Assembly (NCBI RefSeq): GCF_000368045.1
Contig: NZ_KB849234.1
Coordinates: 267,460-331,459, forward strand
Origin: Acinetobacter johnsonii CIP 64.6
Lineage (GTDB): Bacteria > Pseudomonadota > Gammaproteobacteria > Pseudomonadales > Moraxellaceae
Length of the DNA stretch: 64,000 nt
Direction of reading: 5' to 3'
Shown: in pieces, positions 54,588 to 64,000 of the stretch
Layout: each line of letters starts with the position of its first letter
Numbering within the stretch: position 1 is the stretch's first letter
Position numbers and translations under genes: made by a program
Notes under the pieces: generated by a model
What the model saw: the letters and a program-made list of their open reading frames with translations, nothing else
The model's database searches: none
What the model was told of the DNA's origin: nothing

Positions 54588-54953
54588 ATGATTAGTTTAG
54601 AACTGTTACTTGCCTCCGCTATTGGTCTGTTGACTGCCACAGGCATCTATCTGATTTTGCGTGCCCGTACCTTCCCTGTGGTACTTGGCTTGGCCATGAT
54701 TGGTTATGCCGTCAATTTATTTTTATTTGCCATGGGGCGACTTCAACTTAATGCACCCGCGGTACTCACGGAAGCCAGCAAAGCCACTGACCCTTTGCCA
54801 CAAGCCTTGGTGTTAACCGCGATTGTGATTGGCTTTGCTACCACGGCGTTTATTGTACAACTGGCTTTACGCAGTCGTTATGAAACAGGAACCGACCACG
54901 TTGACTCTAAAGAAGAAATACCACAAATTGACCCACGTGAGGATGAGCCATAA
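54588..54953 (+). CDS. mrpC: Mrp/Pha antiporter subunit C
   Basis: MrpC is the NuoK-like subunit. The 121 residues have three membrane helices (SAIGLLTATGIYLILRA, VVLGLAMIGYAVNLFLFAMG, LTAIVIGFATTAFIVQLAL), with the conserved polar residues on helix 2. The ATG at 54588 has GGGGG upstream and lies 1 base after the mrpA stop; the longer frame from 54507 overlaps mrpA. The stop overlaps the mrpD start by one base. The acidic C-tail (EEIPQIDPREDEP) follows the third helix. Confidence 0.93.
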   Translation: MISLELLLASAIGLLTATGIYLILRARTFPVVLGLAMIGYAVNLFLFAMGRLQLNAPAVLTEASKATDPLPQALVLTAIVIGFATTAFIVQLALRSRYETGTDHVDSKEEIPQIDPREDEP

Positions 54954-56761
54954 TGAATGACCTCATCCAATTTTGGACCGAACACACTCCAATTTTTAGT
55001 ATTTTAATTCCTGCCATTACCGCCTTTATTTTGGTGTTATTGGGCAATCCAGGATCAGGTTCTTTAGCACAAGACTGGCGACAACCGTGGCGTCGAGGCA
55101 TCAGTTATACCTCTGGCCTGTTGGGCTTATTTACAGCAGTCAACTATCTGATCTTTGCCAGCTCAGGGCAAATCAGTGTTTATAACCTTGGTGAATGGGC
55201 AGCACCATTTGGTATTGTTTTAGTCCTCGACCAACTGTCTGCCCTGATGTTGGTTTTAACCTACGGCTTGGCTGTTCCAGTGATGTGGTTTGCCAGCAAA
55301 GAATGGGATGAACGTGGCCGTTATTTCCATGCCATGTGCCATTTCCTACTGATGGGTTTAACCGGTGCCTTCCTGACAGGCGACTTATTTAACCTGTTTG
55401 TATTCTTTGAAATTTTGTTGATGGCTTCCTATGTCCTGTTACTGCACGGTCAAGGCAAAGCGCGTTTTCAACTCGGTATTCACTATGTCACCATTAACTT
55501 GTTGGCATCAGCCCTGTTTCTGATTGGTCTGGGCATGATTTACGGTAGCGTCGGCAGCCTCAATATGGCGGATGTTGCACGTCTGATGCCTCTATTGGAA
55601 GGCGATCAACATCGTATTGCTGTTGCTGGCGGGTTGTTGTTGTTTACAGTCTTTGGCATTAAAGCAGCCATGCTACCTGTCGGTTTTTGGCTACCGAAAA
55701 CCTATGCGGTTGCAACCACTCCTGTAGCAGCCCTGTTCACCATCATGACCAAAGTCGGTATTTATGCCATTTTACGTGTTAATGGCACCGTATTTGACGA
55801 TGCAATTAGCCGTGAAATCCTGCAATACATTCTATTACCGATTGGCTTAATTACCTCAGTCTATGGTGTGATTGGTGCAATGGGTGCGGAACGCTTACGT
55901 CGTTTCATTGGCTTTATGATTTTGTCTTCTGTGGGCACGATTTTAATCGCCATTTCCCTGTTCAATACCTTGGCATGGGCAGCGGCACTGTATTATTTGG
56001 TGCACAGTACCATTATTGCGGCAGCTTTCTACATTTTAAGTGGTTGGATTACCTCTCAACGTGGTGAATTTAAAGACCATTTTAAAATTGCACCACAAAT
56101 GAAACAGCATAAGGTGGTGGCGTTAACCTATTTCACCATTGCCTTGATGATGGCAGGTTTACCACCCTTTAGTGGTTTCTTGGGCAAAGTATTTATTCTC
56201 CAAGCCACCGCACACTCACCGTATCAATTGCTGATTATTGTGACCGTTTTAGTGGTGAGTTTATTGAGTATTATTGCGTTTACACGTGTGGGGTTCGTGA
56301 TTTTTTGGCGCGCAACCAAACCTGAAGATAATCCTGGTGAGGCTGCTTATGCCGCGTACCAAGCTTTGCCTGAACAAGCGCCAAAGCGCAATGACAAAAC
56401 CATTTATCTATTGTTGGTAGGTTTAATGGCTTATATGGTGTTTGCAGGTCCAATTCAAAAGTACACTTACCAAACGGCTGAGCAAATTCAAAATAATGCG
56501 CTCTATGAACAGACTTTGCTCAAAACTGATGAGCATGGACAAACCATTAGCGTACAACCTTTCGACAGTGAAAATTTACCTGAAACCAAATATGGTGGCG
56601 AACGGGTGGATCCTAATGCTCATTTGATTCCATATTTAATTTCAGAAGAAACACTGGAAGGCGAACATATTTCCGAATACAAAAAACGCCAAATGCAACA
56701 GCAACAACAGGCTGAAGTGAATCCCGATGCTGAAAGCCTACAACCGATGGTGGAGCCTTAA
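54953..56761 (+). CDS. mrpD: Mrp/Pha antiporter subunit D
   Basis: MrpD is the NuoM/NuoN-like subunit. The 602 residues contain about 14 membrane helices with FFEILLMASYVLLLHGQ, LPVGFWLPKTYAVATTPVAA and AGLPPFSGFLGKVFIL. A hydrophilic tail of about 110 residues (about 490-602, with HLIPYLISEETLEGEHISEY and a Gln-rich stretch near the end) extends beyond the usual length near 500. One base of overlap with mrpC suggests tight coupling. The tail is not seen in textbook MrpD and is predicted cytosolic. Confidence 0.92.
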   Translation: MNDLIQFWTEHTPIFSILIPAITAFILVLLGNPGSGSLAQDWRQPWRRGISYTSGLLGLFTAVNYLIFASSGQISVYNLGEWAAPFGIVLVLDQLSALMLVLTYGLAVPVMWFASKEWDERGRYFHAMCHFLLMGLTGAFLTGDLFNLFVFFEILLMASYVLLLHGQGKARFQLGIHYVTINLLASALFLIGLGMIYGSVGSLNMADVARLMPLLEGDQHRIAVAGGLLLFTVFGIKAAMLPVGFWLPKTYAVATTPVAALFTIMTKVGIYAILRVNGTVFDDAISREILQYILLPIGLITSVYGVIGAMGAERLRRFIGFMILSSVGTILIAISLFNTLAWAAALYYLVHSTIIAAAFYILSGWITSQRGEFKDHFKIAPQMKQHKVVALTYFTIALMMAGLPPFSGFLGKVFILQATAHSPYQLLIIVTVLVVSLLSIIAFTRVGFVIFWRATKPEDNPGEAAYAAYQALPEQAPKRNDKTIYLLLVGLMAYMVFAGPIQKYTYQTAEQIQNNALYEQTLLKTDEHGQTISVQPFDSENLPETKYGGERVDPNAHLIPYLISEETLEGEHISEYKKRQMQQQQQAEVNPDAESLQPMVEP

Positions 56762-56763
56762 AC

Positions 56764-57285
56764 ATGAAAAAAACGTCGTTTTTGGAGCGTTGGTTACCCC
56801 ACCCTTTTGTTTCGGTGATTGTTGCGCTGAGCTGGGTGATGTTGGCACATAGTGTTGACGCAGCCAGCTTAGTGATGGCATTTTTACTGGCCATTTTTAT
56901 TCCGCGTCTGATCAGACCATTCATTACGTATACTCCAAATATTGAATGGAAAGCGGCGGTGAAACTATTTTTTGTGGTGTTATACGACATTGTCATGTCG
57001 AATATTCAAGTGGCTAAATTGGTCCTTGGTCCGATTGATCGTCTACAACCGAAGTGGTTTCGCGTTCCGCTGGAAACACAACATGAGGAAGTAAACACCT
57101 TACTGGCGATGATTATTACCACCACACCAGGCACAGTTTCAGCAGGGATTGATCAAGATCGCGGGGACATTTTAGTTCATGCCCTCAGCACCGATGATGA
57201 AAATGCCGAGATTGAAAATATTAAAGCGCGTTATGAAAAACCGTTGATGCAAATTTTTGGCGTCGAAGCAGGAGACAAAGCATGA
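56764..57285 (+). CDS. mrpE: Mrp/Pha antiporter subunit E
   Basis: MrpE is a small membrane subunit needed for complex assembly. The 173 residues have two or three N-terminal helices (HPFVSVIVALSWVMLAHS, LVMAFLLAIFIPRLI and FFVVLYDIVMSNIQVA) and a cytosolic C-terminal domain with the family tract MIITTTPGTVSAGIDQDRGD. It starts 2 bases after mrpD and overlaps mrpF by 4 bases (ATGA). Confidence 0.93.
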   Translation: MKKTSFLERWLPHPFVSVIVALSWVMLAHSVDAASLVMAFLLAIFIPRLIRPFITYTPNIEWKAAVKLFFVVLYDIVMSNIQVAKLVLGPIDRLQPKWFRVPLETQHEEVNTLLAMIITTTPGTVSAGIDQDRGDILVHALSTDDENAEIENIKARYEKPLMQIFGVEAGDKA

Positions 57286-57557
57286 CTATTTTGCCTTATG
57301 CCCTCGGGATTTGTTTAATCGCGGTCACCATTTCAATGTTGCTGTGCCTAATTCGTTTAATTATCGGCCCATCGATTGTAGACCGACTCTTAGCACTCGA
57401 TACACTCTTTTTAAATGCAATCTGCCTCATTATTATATTAGGCATTTACTGGGCCAGCACTTCATTATTTGAAGGTGCTCTTTTGGTTGCGATGCTCGGC
57501 TTTGTCTCTACAGCCGCTTTAGCACGCTACTTCACCTCAGGTCATGTGATTGACTAG
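57282..57557 (+). CDS. mrpF: Mrp/Pha antiporter subunit F
   Basis: MrpF is a three-helix membrane subunit. The 91 residues are VTISMLLCLIRLIIGPSIVD followed by ALDTLFLNAICLIIILGIYW and LVAMLGFVSTAALARYF, matching the family's R-L-I-x-G-P-x-x-x-D-R motif. It overlaps mrpE by 4 bases and is 11 bases before mrpG. Confidence 0.93.
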   Translation: MTILPYALGICLIAVTISMLLCLIRLIIGPSIVDRLLALDTLFLNAICLIIILGIYWASTSLFEGALLVAMLGFVSTAALARYFTSGHVID

Positions 57558-57568
57558 GAGCGAGATCG

Positions 57569-57967
57569 ATGCAACTTACGATGGAAATTCTAGTCTCCAT
57601 TTTTCTCATGATCGGCACTTTCTTCATGCTGGTCGGAGGGATTGGAATGGTGCGCCTGCCCGATTTATTCATGCGCCTACATGCCCCAACCAAGTCAAGT
57701 ACCTTAGGCTTAGGGAGCTTCTTGATCGCGGCAATGATCTATTCTGCATTCCAAGGACGCTTTGGTTTTGCTGAGCTGTTATTAACACTGTTTGCCTTCT
57801 TAACCGCACCCGTATCGGCGAATTTGATGGCTCAAGCGGCGCTACATTTGCGCTTACGCTCGCTGAGTGGCGACGTTCCAGAAGCACTCAACCGTCCACT
57901 ACCTTGGCAACGTACTCGTCGCAGAGCTTTTAGCAATAAGCATGAAGACACTGAACATCGTCTTTAA
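57569..57967 (+). CDS. mrpG: Mrp/Pha antiporter subunit G
   Basis: MrpG is the last small membrane subunit. The 132 residues have three helices (MIGTFFMLVGGIGMVRLPDL, TLGLGSFLIAAMIYSAF, LLTLFAFLTAPVSANLMAQA) and the conserved R-L-P-D-x-x-x-R-L-H-A-x-T-K. A basic tail of about 30 residues follows. AGGAGCGA precedes the ATG. It ends the operon. Confidence 0.92.
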   Translation: MQLTMEILVSIFLMIGTFFMLVGGIGMVRLPDLFMRLHAPTKSSTLGLGSFLIAAMIYSAFQGRFGFAELLLTLFAFLTAPVSANLMAQAALHLRLRSLSGDVPEALNRPLPWQRTRRRAFSNKHEDTEHRL

Positions 57968-58228
57968 ATGCTTGTGGTGTTAAGGAAATAAAATAAATAC
58001 ATTCTAGCGCTTCTGCATTGACATGGTGCTGTTGCGCTAATTTGAACATTGTACTGATGATAATATTCGAACGTATTATAGATGGTGTCACATCCAGTAC
58101 ATTGACCAACACAGATGAACTACTCAATCTACTCAAAAATTAAAATGATCAAAGTGTCCCCGTGGTAAATCATTGCCCATATTAATCCAGTCCACAGCAA
58201 CTTGATGGTCAAAATAATCCCTAAAAGC
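57930..58228 (-). pseudogene. Possible protein-gene remnant between mrpG and rbfA
   Basis: The gap from 57968 to 58351 has no clear gene. On the minus strand two short open segments look protein-like: 58228-58133 (DYFDHQVAVDWINMGNDLPR, then GHFDHFNF and a stop) and 58136-57930 (VLVNVLDVTPSIIRSNIIIS through SLTPQAFKDDVQCL). They are in different frames and the second runs into the mrpG end. They could be pieces of a lost gene; no start or ribosome site is convincing and no family is recognised. Confidence 0.25.
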
Positions 58229-58302
58229 TCAACCCTCTATTCACCTATCATAATCCTGTGTAACGCATTTCAAATCTTGCTCTAGCTTCAGCCATTACTC
58301 CG

Positions 58303-58334
58303 CATAAAAAAAAGCCACCCGAAGGTGGCTTTTT
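58303..58334 (-). terminator. Terminator of the rimP-nusA-infB-rbfA operon
   Basis: AAGCCACC, tetraloop TTCG and GGTGGCTT, then eight T on the minus strand, 18 bases after the rbfA stop. Confidence 0.9.
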
Positions 58335-58351
58335 GATTCAGTTAGACTGAA

Positions 58352-58756
58352 TTATTCATCATCTTTGTTTGCTTCGTCAGCAGGTAAATCCTTTACTGCT
58401 TCAGCAATCAGGCCAAACATATAGTTACCATATGCATTGGTTTTATCGTAATGGAAACGCAAACGGGGTGTAATACGTGTCTTAATACGACGGCCGAGTT
58501 CGTGACGCAAGAAACCAGATGCTTTGTTCAGCACATCTAGCGTTTCTTTATTGGCTACTTCACTTTGCTCATCGCCAAGCTCACGGCCCATCACAGTCAC
58601 ATATACTTCAGCATAACCTAAGTCTGGACTAACCTTCACCGCAGAGATGGTCACGAGACCACCTAAGCGTGGATCTTTCAACTCTTGGCGAATTAGTTCA
58701 GACAACTCACGTTGCACTGTATCCGCCATGCGCTTAAGACGTTGACTACCCGCCAT
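58352..58756 (-). CDS. rbfA: Ribosome-binding factor A
   Basis: RbfA helps mature the 30S subunit and 5' end of 16S rRNA. The 134 residues match the KH-type family: RLKRMADTVQRELSELIRQE, LVTISAVKVSPDLGYAEVYV and LGRRIKTRITPRLRFHYD. It overlaps the infB stop by 1 base. Last gene of the operon, followed by a terminator. Confidence 0.95.
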   Translation of the reverse strand: MAGSQRLKRMADTVQRELSELIRQELKDPRLGGLVTISAVKVSPDLGYAEVYVTVMGRELGDEQSEVANKETLDVLNKASGFLRHELGRRIKTRITPRLRFHYDKTNAYGNYMFGLIAEAVKDLPADEANKDDE

Positions 58757-61455
58757 TAAAGACTCCGTTTGATCAATTGAACATCATAGACTTCGATCTT
58801 GTCTTTTTCTTTGATGTCTTTATAACCTTTAACCGCAAGACCACATTCCATACCTGCGCGAACTTCTTCAACCACTTCTTTATAACGACGAAGTGACTCA
58901 AGCTCACCTTGGAACACAACCACGTCATCACGAAGGATACGAATTGGTTTATTACGATGTAACATACCCTCAAGTACCATACAGCCTGCTGCTGCACCAA
59001 ACTTACTTGAGTGGAACACTTCACGTACTTCAGCCACACCCAGAATTGTTTCACGGTGTTCTGGAGCAAGCTTACCGCTCATCGCTGCTTTCACATCATC
59101 AATCAATTGATAGATGATTGAGTAGTAACGAATATCGATACCGTCAGCATCCGCTTTTTGACGCGCTGCGTTATCCGCACGTACGTTAAAGCCAAGAAGT
59201 ACCGCTTCAGAAGATTCAGCTAGTGTTACGTCAGATTCAGTGATCGCACCAACACCTGAACCAATGATACGAACTTTAACTTCGTCTGTTGCAAGGTCAG
59301 CAAGAGCAACATGCAATGCTTCCAATGTACCACGCACATCAGTTTTCAATACCACATTGACGATAGGCACATCTTTCTTGCCCATAGATGCCATGATATT
59401 TTCAAGACGCATTGCACTTTGACGTTCAAGACGTTTTTGACGTTCACGATCCATACGCGCATCAGCAACTTCACGTGCTTTCTTCTCATCGCTTACAACA
59501 AGAACTTCATCACCCGCCATTGGCGCTTCAGGTAGACCTAAAATTTCAACCGGAATTGAAGGACCAGCAGATTGAATACGTTTACCGTTTTCATCTGTCA
59601 TCGCACGTACACGACCATAAGATGCGCCGGCAAGAACAAGGTCACCTACTTTCAATGTACCGTTTTGAACAAGGATAGACGTTACCGCACCACGGCTGTT
59701 GTCTACACGTGCTTCAATCACGACACCTTGAGCAGCACCTTCTTCAGATGCTTTCAACTCAAGTAATTCAGCTTGAATTGAAATAATATCTAGAAGTTCA
59801 TCAATACCTTGACCAGAATGTGCTGAAACCATTGCAACAGGTACATCACCACCCCATTGTTCTGGCACGATTTCTTTTACTGTCAATTCGTTCAATACGC
59901 GATCTGGGTCAGCCGATTCTTTATCCATTTTGTTGATTGCAACAATAATTGGTGTACCAGCTGCACGTGCATGATCAATTGCTTCCGCAGTTTGTGGCAT
60001 AACACCATCATCTGCTGCTACAACAAGAACCACGATATCAGTCGCTTTCGCACCACGTGAACGCATTGCAGTAAATGCAGCATGTCCAGGGGTATCAAGG
60101 AAAGTGATCATACCTTTGTCAGTTGTAACGTGGTAAGCACCGATATGCTGTGTGATACCGCCCGCTTCGCCTTGAGCAACTTTCGCACGACGAATACGAT
60201 CAAGGAGCGATGTTTTACCATGGTCAACGTGACCCATGATGGTCACCACTGGTGCACGTGTAGATTGAGCACCACGCGCGCCTTCAGCTGCTTCAAGTAA
60301 GTTATCTTCAGCTTGCGTATCCGATACAAGAACAGGGTTATGACCCATTTCTTCTACGATCAATGCAGCAATTTCTTGCTCGATCGCTTGGTTCTGAGTA
60401 ACCAGCTCACCCATTTTCATGAGTGATTTAATTACTTCACGTACTTTAATCGCCATTTTTGCTGCAAGATCTGCAACAACAATAGTTTCGCCAATTTCAA
60501 CATCATAAACTTGTTTCTTAACTGGTTTTTCAAAACCATGTTTACCAGCTTGACTTGTTTTCAGACCACGTTTAGGTTGCTTGCTGAAACTTTGCTCTTC
60601 CTGACCACGACGACCACCTTTTTTCGGTGCACGTGTACTTGGTGTATTGGTACCACGTTTGATTTCGCGGTCTTCTTTCGCAAATGAATCTTCATATGCT
60701 TGGCCAACTAGACCCGCAGCAAGTGGAGAATCATCCACTACACGAATGGTCGCAGTTGCATCTTCGTTTGAATACTTAGATGCCATTTGACGCATTTGTT
60801 CAAGTGTACGTTGCTGCGCTTCTTCAGCTGCCTTACGACGTGCTGCTTCTTCAGTCGCTTTTAATTGAGCGGCTTGAGCTTCACGTGCTTTTTTCTGTTC
60901 AGGTGTTTCAACAACTTTAACTTGTGCTTTAACCACAGGCTTATTGTTTGATTTACGCTTCACAACTACCGCAGCTTTTGCTACTTCTTGCTTCGTCGTT
61001 TCTTGCTTTGCAGCAGCACGCATCGCTTCAAAGTTTGCAGCCGCTTTATTTACTACTGGAGTTTCAGCTTTTGGTTCAACCATAGCTTGAACGTTCGCAC
61101 GAGCTTGTTGCTCCGCTTGCGCTTTTGCTAAAGCTTCCGCTTTAATTTGTTCTGGATCTGGCTTGGTAAATGTATGTTTCTTGCGAACTTCTACATTAAT
61201 CGTTTTTGCCTTACCTGAGGTACTCGCTACTTTAGCGGTACTGGTCGTTTTACGTTTCAACGTGATTTTTCCTGCCTGACCATCGTCTTGACCATGAATT
61301 TTCTTCAAATGGTGCACGAGGGCATCTTGTTGTTCAGTAGAGATTATATCGTCCGATTTACGCTGTGGTAAACCAGCATCACGAACCTGCTCTAGGAGCT
61401 TCTCAACAGGGCGGTTCACACTGAGAGCTAACTCTTGTATCGTCTTATCCGTCAT
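58756..61455 (-). CDS. infB: Translation initiation factor IF-2
   Basis: IF-2 brings initiator tRNA to the 30S P site and promotes subunit joining by GTP hydrolysis. The 899 residues have an N-terminal IF2_N domain ([19 protein letters not shown]), a long Ala/Lys/Glu-rich linker (about 110-380), the GTPase domain with [18 protein letters not shown] at about residue 403, [11 protein letters not shown] and NKMD, then domains II-IV ending in [13 protein letters not shown] and C2 beta-barrels. Length and order are normal. It lies 9 bases after nusA. Confidence 0.96.
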   Translation of the reverse strand: MTDKTIQELALSVNRPVEKLLEQVRDAGLPQRKSDDIISTEQQDALVHHLKKIHGQDDGQAGKITLKRKTTSTAKVASTSGKAKTINVEVRKKHTFTKPDPEQIKAEALAKAQAEQQARANVQAMVEPKAETPVVNKAAANFEAMRAAAKQETTKQEVAKAAVVVKRKSNNKPVVKAQVKVVETPEQKKAREAQAAQLKATEEAARRKAAEEAQQRTLEQMRQMASKYSNEDATATIRVVDDSPLAAGLVGQAYEDSFAKEDREIKRGTNTPSTRAPKKGGRRGQEEQSFSKQPKRGLKTSQAGKHGFEKPVKKQVYDVEIGETIVVADLAAKMAIKVREVIKSLMKMGELVTQNQAIEQEIAALIVEEMGHNPVLVSDTQAEDNLLEAAEGARGAQSTRAPVVTIMGHVDHGKTSLLDRIRRAKVAQGEAGGITQHIGAYHVTTDKGMITFLDTPGHAAFTAMRSRGAKATDIVVLVVAADDGVMPQTAEAIDHARAAGTPIIVAINKMDKESADPDRVLNELTVKEIVPEQWGGDVPVAMVSAHSGQGIDELLDIISIQAELLELKASEEGAAQGVVIEARVDNSRGAVTSILVQNGTLKVGDLVLAGASYGRVRAMTDENGKRIQSAGPSIPVEILGLPEAPMAGDEVLVVSDEKKAREVADARMDRERQKRLERQSAMRLENIMASMGKKDVPIVNVVLKTDVRGTLEALHVALADLATDEVKVRIIGSGVGAITESDVTLAESSEAVLLGFNVRADNAARQKADADGIDIRYYSIIYQLIDDVKAAMSGKLAPEHRETILGVAEVREVFHSSKFGAAAGCMVLEGMLHRNKPIRILRDDVVVFQGELESLRRYKEVVEEVRAGMECGLAVKGYKDIKEKDKIEVYDVQLIKRSL

Positions 61456-61464
61456 GTAGATCTC

Positions 61465-62949
61465 CTAGTTAAACCATGATTCGCGCGCTTTCATAATAAG
61501 TTGACCCGCTTTCTCTGTACCCAGACCTTCAATATCAGCAATATCGTCAGTCGCTTGGTCAGCCAAGTCATCAATTGTGATGACACCACGTGCTGCAAGT
61601 GCATAAGCAATCTCTTGCGTCATCCCTTCCATTGCAACGAGTTCCGCGCTTGGATCTTGGATGTTTTCTTGCTGCTGTAATGCATCAGCCAATGCAACTT
61701 CTTTGGCACGACTTTGAAGTAATTCAACAACTTCAGCATCTAGCTCGATTTCGTCAAATGTTTCAGCTGGAACATAAGCAATCTCTTCTAAAGAAGTAAA
61801 GCCCATTTCAACCAATGCCATTGCCAAATCTTCTTCAATATCTAGACGCGATACAAATAGGTCTAAGTATTGTTGTGCTTCATTTTGCTGACGAGCATGA
61901 TACTCATCTTCTAGCATCATGTTGAGTTTGTAGCCTGTAAGTTCAGAAGCTAAACGTACGTTTTGACCTTGTGAACCAATCGCACGCGCTAATTGATCGC
62001 TAGTTGCGAAAATAATGTCCGCTGTACGCTCTTCTTCATCAATCACAATACCCGATACATCTGCCGGCTCTAAAGCACTCGCAATGTACTGCGCAGGATC
62101 ATCAGACCATACAACAACATCAATACGCTCACCGTTCAATTCTTGCTGAACTGCTTGGATACGTGTACCACGCATACCAATACATGCACCCACTGGATCA
62201 ATACGATGATCATTGGTTTTCACAGCAATTTTAGCACGAACACCGGGTTGACGCGCTGCCGCTTTAATCTCAATGATTTCTTCAGAAATTTCAGGAATTT
62301 CTTTCTTCATCAAAGCGATGAGCATTTCAGGTTTGGCACGTGACAATTGTAGTTGAGCACCACGACCTTCACGATTCACATTGAACAAAATCGCATTTAC
62401 ACGTTGCTTCGGACGCAAAATTTCTTTTGCAATCATTTCTTCACGTGCAAGATACGCTTCAGCATTGTCACCTAAGTCAATGATAAAGCCATCTTTGGTT
62501 TGCTTTTTCACTTCACCGTAAATCAACTCACCCACTTTAGACTCGTAGGCATCTGCAATCAGCGCACGTTCAGCTTCGCGAATCTTTTGAACAATGACTT
62601 GTTTTGCAATTTGCGCCGCAATACGACCGAAGTCAATTGAAGGCACTTCAAGCTCACGAATATCACCAATCGACCATTGTGCAGGATCAACATCTGAAAT
62701 CGCATCTTGACATGCTGGCATTTCATGATCTTCATCCGCAACCACTTCCCATTGACGGAAAGTGCTGTATTCGCCCGTTTTACGATCAATCTCTACACGA
62801 AGCTGAGCTTCTTCAGAGTTTGTTCCTTCGTAAAATTTCTTTTTAGTCGCAGCAACAAGCGCTTGTTCTAAGGCTTCGAAAATCGCTTCACGAGGTACAC
62901 CTTTTTCATTACTAACCGTTTCAACTACGGTAAGAATTTCACGTGCCAT
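61465..62949 (-). CDS. nusA: Transcription termination/antitermination factor NusA
   Basis: NusA controls pausing, termination and antitermination of RNA polymerase. The 494 residues have the N-terminal RNAP-binding domain (MAREILTVVETVSNEKGVPR), S1 (GEVKKQTKDGFIIDLGDNAE), KH1-KH2 (VGACIGMRGTRIQAVQQEL and AIGSQGQNVRLASEL) and two C-terminal acidic repeats, the last near GLGTEKAGQLIMKARESW. The family's C-terminal regulatory repeats are present. It follows rimP by 39 bases. Confidence 0.96.
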   Translation of the reverse strand: MAREILTVVETVSNEKGVPREAIFEALEQALVAATKKKFYEGTNSEEAQLRVEIDRKTGEYSTFRQWEVVADEDHEMPACQDAISDVDPAQWSIGDIRELEVPSIDFGRIAAQIAKQVIVQKIREAERALIADAYESKVGELIYGEVKKQTKDGFIIDLGDNAEAYLAREEMIAKEILRPKQRVNAILFNVNREGRGAQLQLSRAKPEMLIALMKKEIPEISEEIIEIKAAARQPGVRAKIAVKTNDHRIDPVGACIGMRGTRIQAVQQELNGERIDVVVWSDDPAQYIASALEPADVSGIVIDEEERTADIIFATSDQLARAIGSQGQNVRLASELTGYKLNMMLEDEYHARQQNEAQQYLDLFVSRLDIEEDLAMALVEMGFTSLEEIAYVPAETFDEIELDAEVVELLQSRAKEVALADALQQQENIQDPSAELVAMEGMTQEIAYALAARGVITIDDLADQATDDIADIEGLGTEKAGQLIMKARESWFN

Positions 62950-62988
62950 AAGCCACCTATTCGTTCAGATTCTTATTTATTAAATGAA

Positions 62989-63513
62989 TTAATCTTGATA
63001 GACCAAATTGGCTTTATCAATATTATTACTATCGATTTCAAGCACCTGTTGCTTTTCCACTTCGACTTGAATCATTTCAGCTTCAAGATCTACAGCAACC
63101 AATTTAGCTTGGAATTTACGACGGTTATCGACCGCACTGATCAAACGAAAAGCGATCTGTTGACCAATATATGCAGGTAATTGTTCAAGTTGGAAAAATG
63201 GACGATCCCAACCCGGAGATGACACTTCAAGTGCATATTCACCTGAAATTGGATCATGGACATCCATCATTGCGCCGACTTGCTGGGTCACGCGTACACA
63301 GTCTTGTACACCGATGCCACGGCCCTGCTCTTCTTCACCATCTTCATTGATGATGGGTTCTGCATTTTCGTCGACAGCTTTGTCGATATAAATGCGCAAT
63401 AAAGAACGTTTTCCTTGAGGGAGGAATTCAATCCCCCAAAGATCAACACCACAGGCTTGCACTGCAGGAGCAATTAAGTCTTGGAGTGCTTGAGTTTTAT
63501 TTGATAGCTTCAT
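62989..63513 (-). CDS. rimP: Ribosome maturation factor RimP
   Basis: RimP binds the 30S subunit and aids its maturation. The 174 residues begin with [20 protein letters not shown] and contain [20 protein letters not shown] then [20 protein letters not shown], the standard RimP motifs. A 20-residue acidic insert ([19 protein letters not shown]) splits the N-terminal domain and is longer than in E. coli RimP. First protein gene of the operon, downstream of the initiator tRNA genes and two terminators. Confidence 0.94.
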   Translation of the reverse strand: MKLSNKTQALQDLIAPAVQACGVDLWGIEFLPQGKRSLLRIYIDKAVDENAEPIINEDGEEEQGRGIGVQDCVRVTQQVGAMMDVHDPISGEYALEVSSPGWDRPFFQLEQLPAYIGQQIAFRLISAVDNRRKFQAKLVAVDLEAEMIQVEVEKQQVLEIDSNNIDKANLVYQD

Positions 63514-63646
63514 TTACTCTCGTCATTTTTGTGCGATTCAATGGCCGAAACAGACCACTACAAGCCAATACGAACTATAGTAGTAGTGGAACATGACACT
63601 TTGACTTTCACCGTATCCGGCTCACATCGACACTACACGATAGCCA

Positions 63647-63669
63647 ATAAAAAAGGGCGTAATCGCCCC
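63647..63669 (-). terminator. Second terminator between tRNA genes and rimP
   Basis: On the minus strand GGGCG-ATTA-CGCCC is followed by six T. With the hairpin at 63702-63731 it forms a tandem terminator pair. Confidence 0.75.
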
Positions 63670-63701
63670 AATTATTGCACAGAAAATTAATATCCACTGT
63701 G

Positions 63702-63731
63702 CAAAAAGGCCCACCTTGTTGTGAGCCTCTT
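63702..63731 (-). terminator. First terminator after the initiator tRNA genes
   Basis: On the minus strand AGGCTCAC and GTGGGCCT pair (one G-U) around a 6-base loop and are followed by five T, starting 11 bases after the tRNA CCA end. Confidence 0.75.
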
Positions 63732-63741
63732 TTTAGAAACT

Positions 63742-63818
<77 letters not shown>

Positions 63819-63831
63819 TCAACGTGCAAAA

Positions 63832-63860
63832 ATTATATACAAATATGAACTATTTTTCAA
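63832..63860 (-). promoter_or_regulatory. Strong sigma70 promoter for tRNA copy 1
   Basis: On the minus strand TTGAAA (63855-63860) and perfect TATAAT (63832-63837) are 17 bases apart. The predicted start is about 6-7 bases before the tRNA 5' end, so copy 1 has its own promoter in addition to any read-through from copy 2. Confidence 0.75.
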
Positions 63861-63907
63861 TCTAAATACTTCGTACTTGCTCTGATTTAGTTGCACCTAA
63901 ATCAAAT

Positions 63908-63984
<77 letters not shown>

Positions 63985-64000
63985 ACAAAACGCAAAAATA

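Overview
The window reads as a stretch of an Acinetobacter chromosome. The evidence is gene content and order: a two-domain polyphosphate:AMP phosphotransferase of 475 residues, a gspF-gspG pair standing alone rather than in a full type II secretion operon, a ubiE-ubiJ-ubiB operon, recC-recB-recD in tandem, a six-gene Mrp/Pha antiporter operon with a fused A/B subunit, and initiator tRNA genes upstream of rimP-nusA-infB-rbfA. Most of the window is moderately AT-rich housekeeping DNA in short operons closed by clear intrinsic terminators.

Layout. 1-3.3 kb: the start of murI (cut by the window edge), a DUF1285 gene and ETF-ubiquinone oxidoreductase. 3.4-9.0 kb: an accessory type VI secretion (T6SS) module read on the minus strand. 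It has a long VgrG whose C-terminal tail looks like a transthyretin-type cargo domain, a 256-residue candidate effector with a His...Cys papain-like signature, a membrane-anchored candidate immunity protein, a lipoprotein, and then a very AT-rich tail of broken genes, including a frameshifted paralogue of that lipoprotein. 9.1-12.4 kb: tusA, corC-lnt and csaA. 12.5-15 kb: a small membrane protein and gspF-gspG. 15-24 kb: priA, a KefC-type antiporter, hslO, a DUF2147 protein, cbpA-cbpM, a DUF465 protein and a CorA-type transporter. 24-28.2 kb: rpsO-pnp and a serine hydrolase. 28.2-28.9 kb: no protein gene, but two diverged copies of one non-coding element, each followed by a terminator. 28.9-38.2 kb: recCBD. 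38.3-46 kb: a small DUF697-like protein, pap, a FFLEELY-motif protein, ubiE-ubiJ-ubiB and a patatin-like protein. 46-51.4 kb: a small ORF, a FAD monooxygenase, hisIE, a UvrD-like helicase and an AAA ATPase. 51.7-58 kb: the Mrp operon. 58.3-64 kb: rbfA, infB, nusA, rimP and two identical initiator tRNA genes.

How it fits together. RecBCD and PriA serve double-strand break repair and replication restart, and the UvrD-like helicase/ATPase pair may be a further DNA-processing module. UbiE/J/B make the ubiquinone that ETF-QO reduces. The rimP-nusA-infB-rbfA block and rpsO-pnp are classic translation and RNA-decay operons. The T6SS module is the clearest accessory region. The sequence supports a recently built or exchanged VgrG-effector-immunity cassette with decaying spare lipoprotein genes behind it. 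The most novel candidates are the effector with its decayed immunity array and the tandem non-coding elements downstream of recD.
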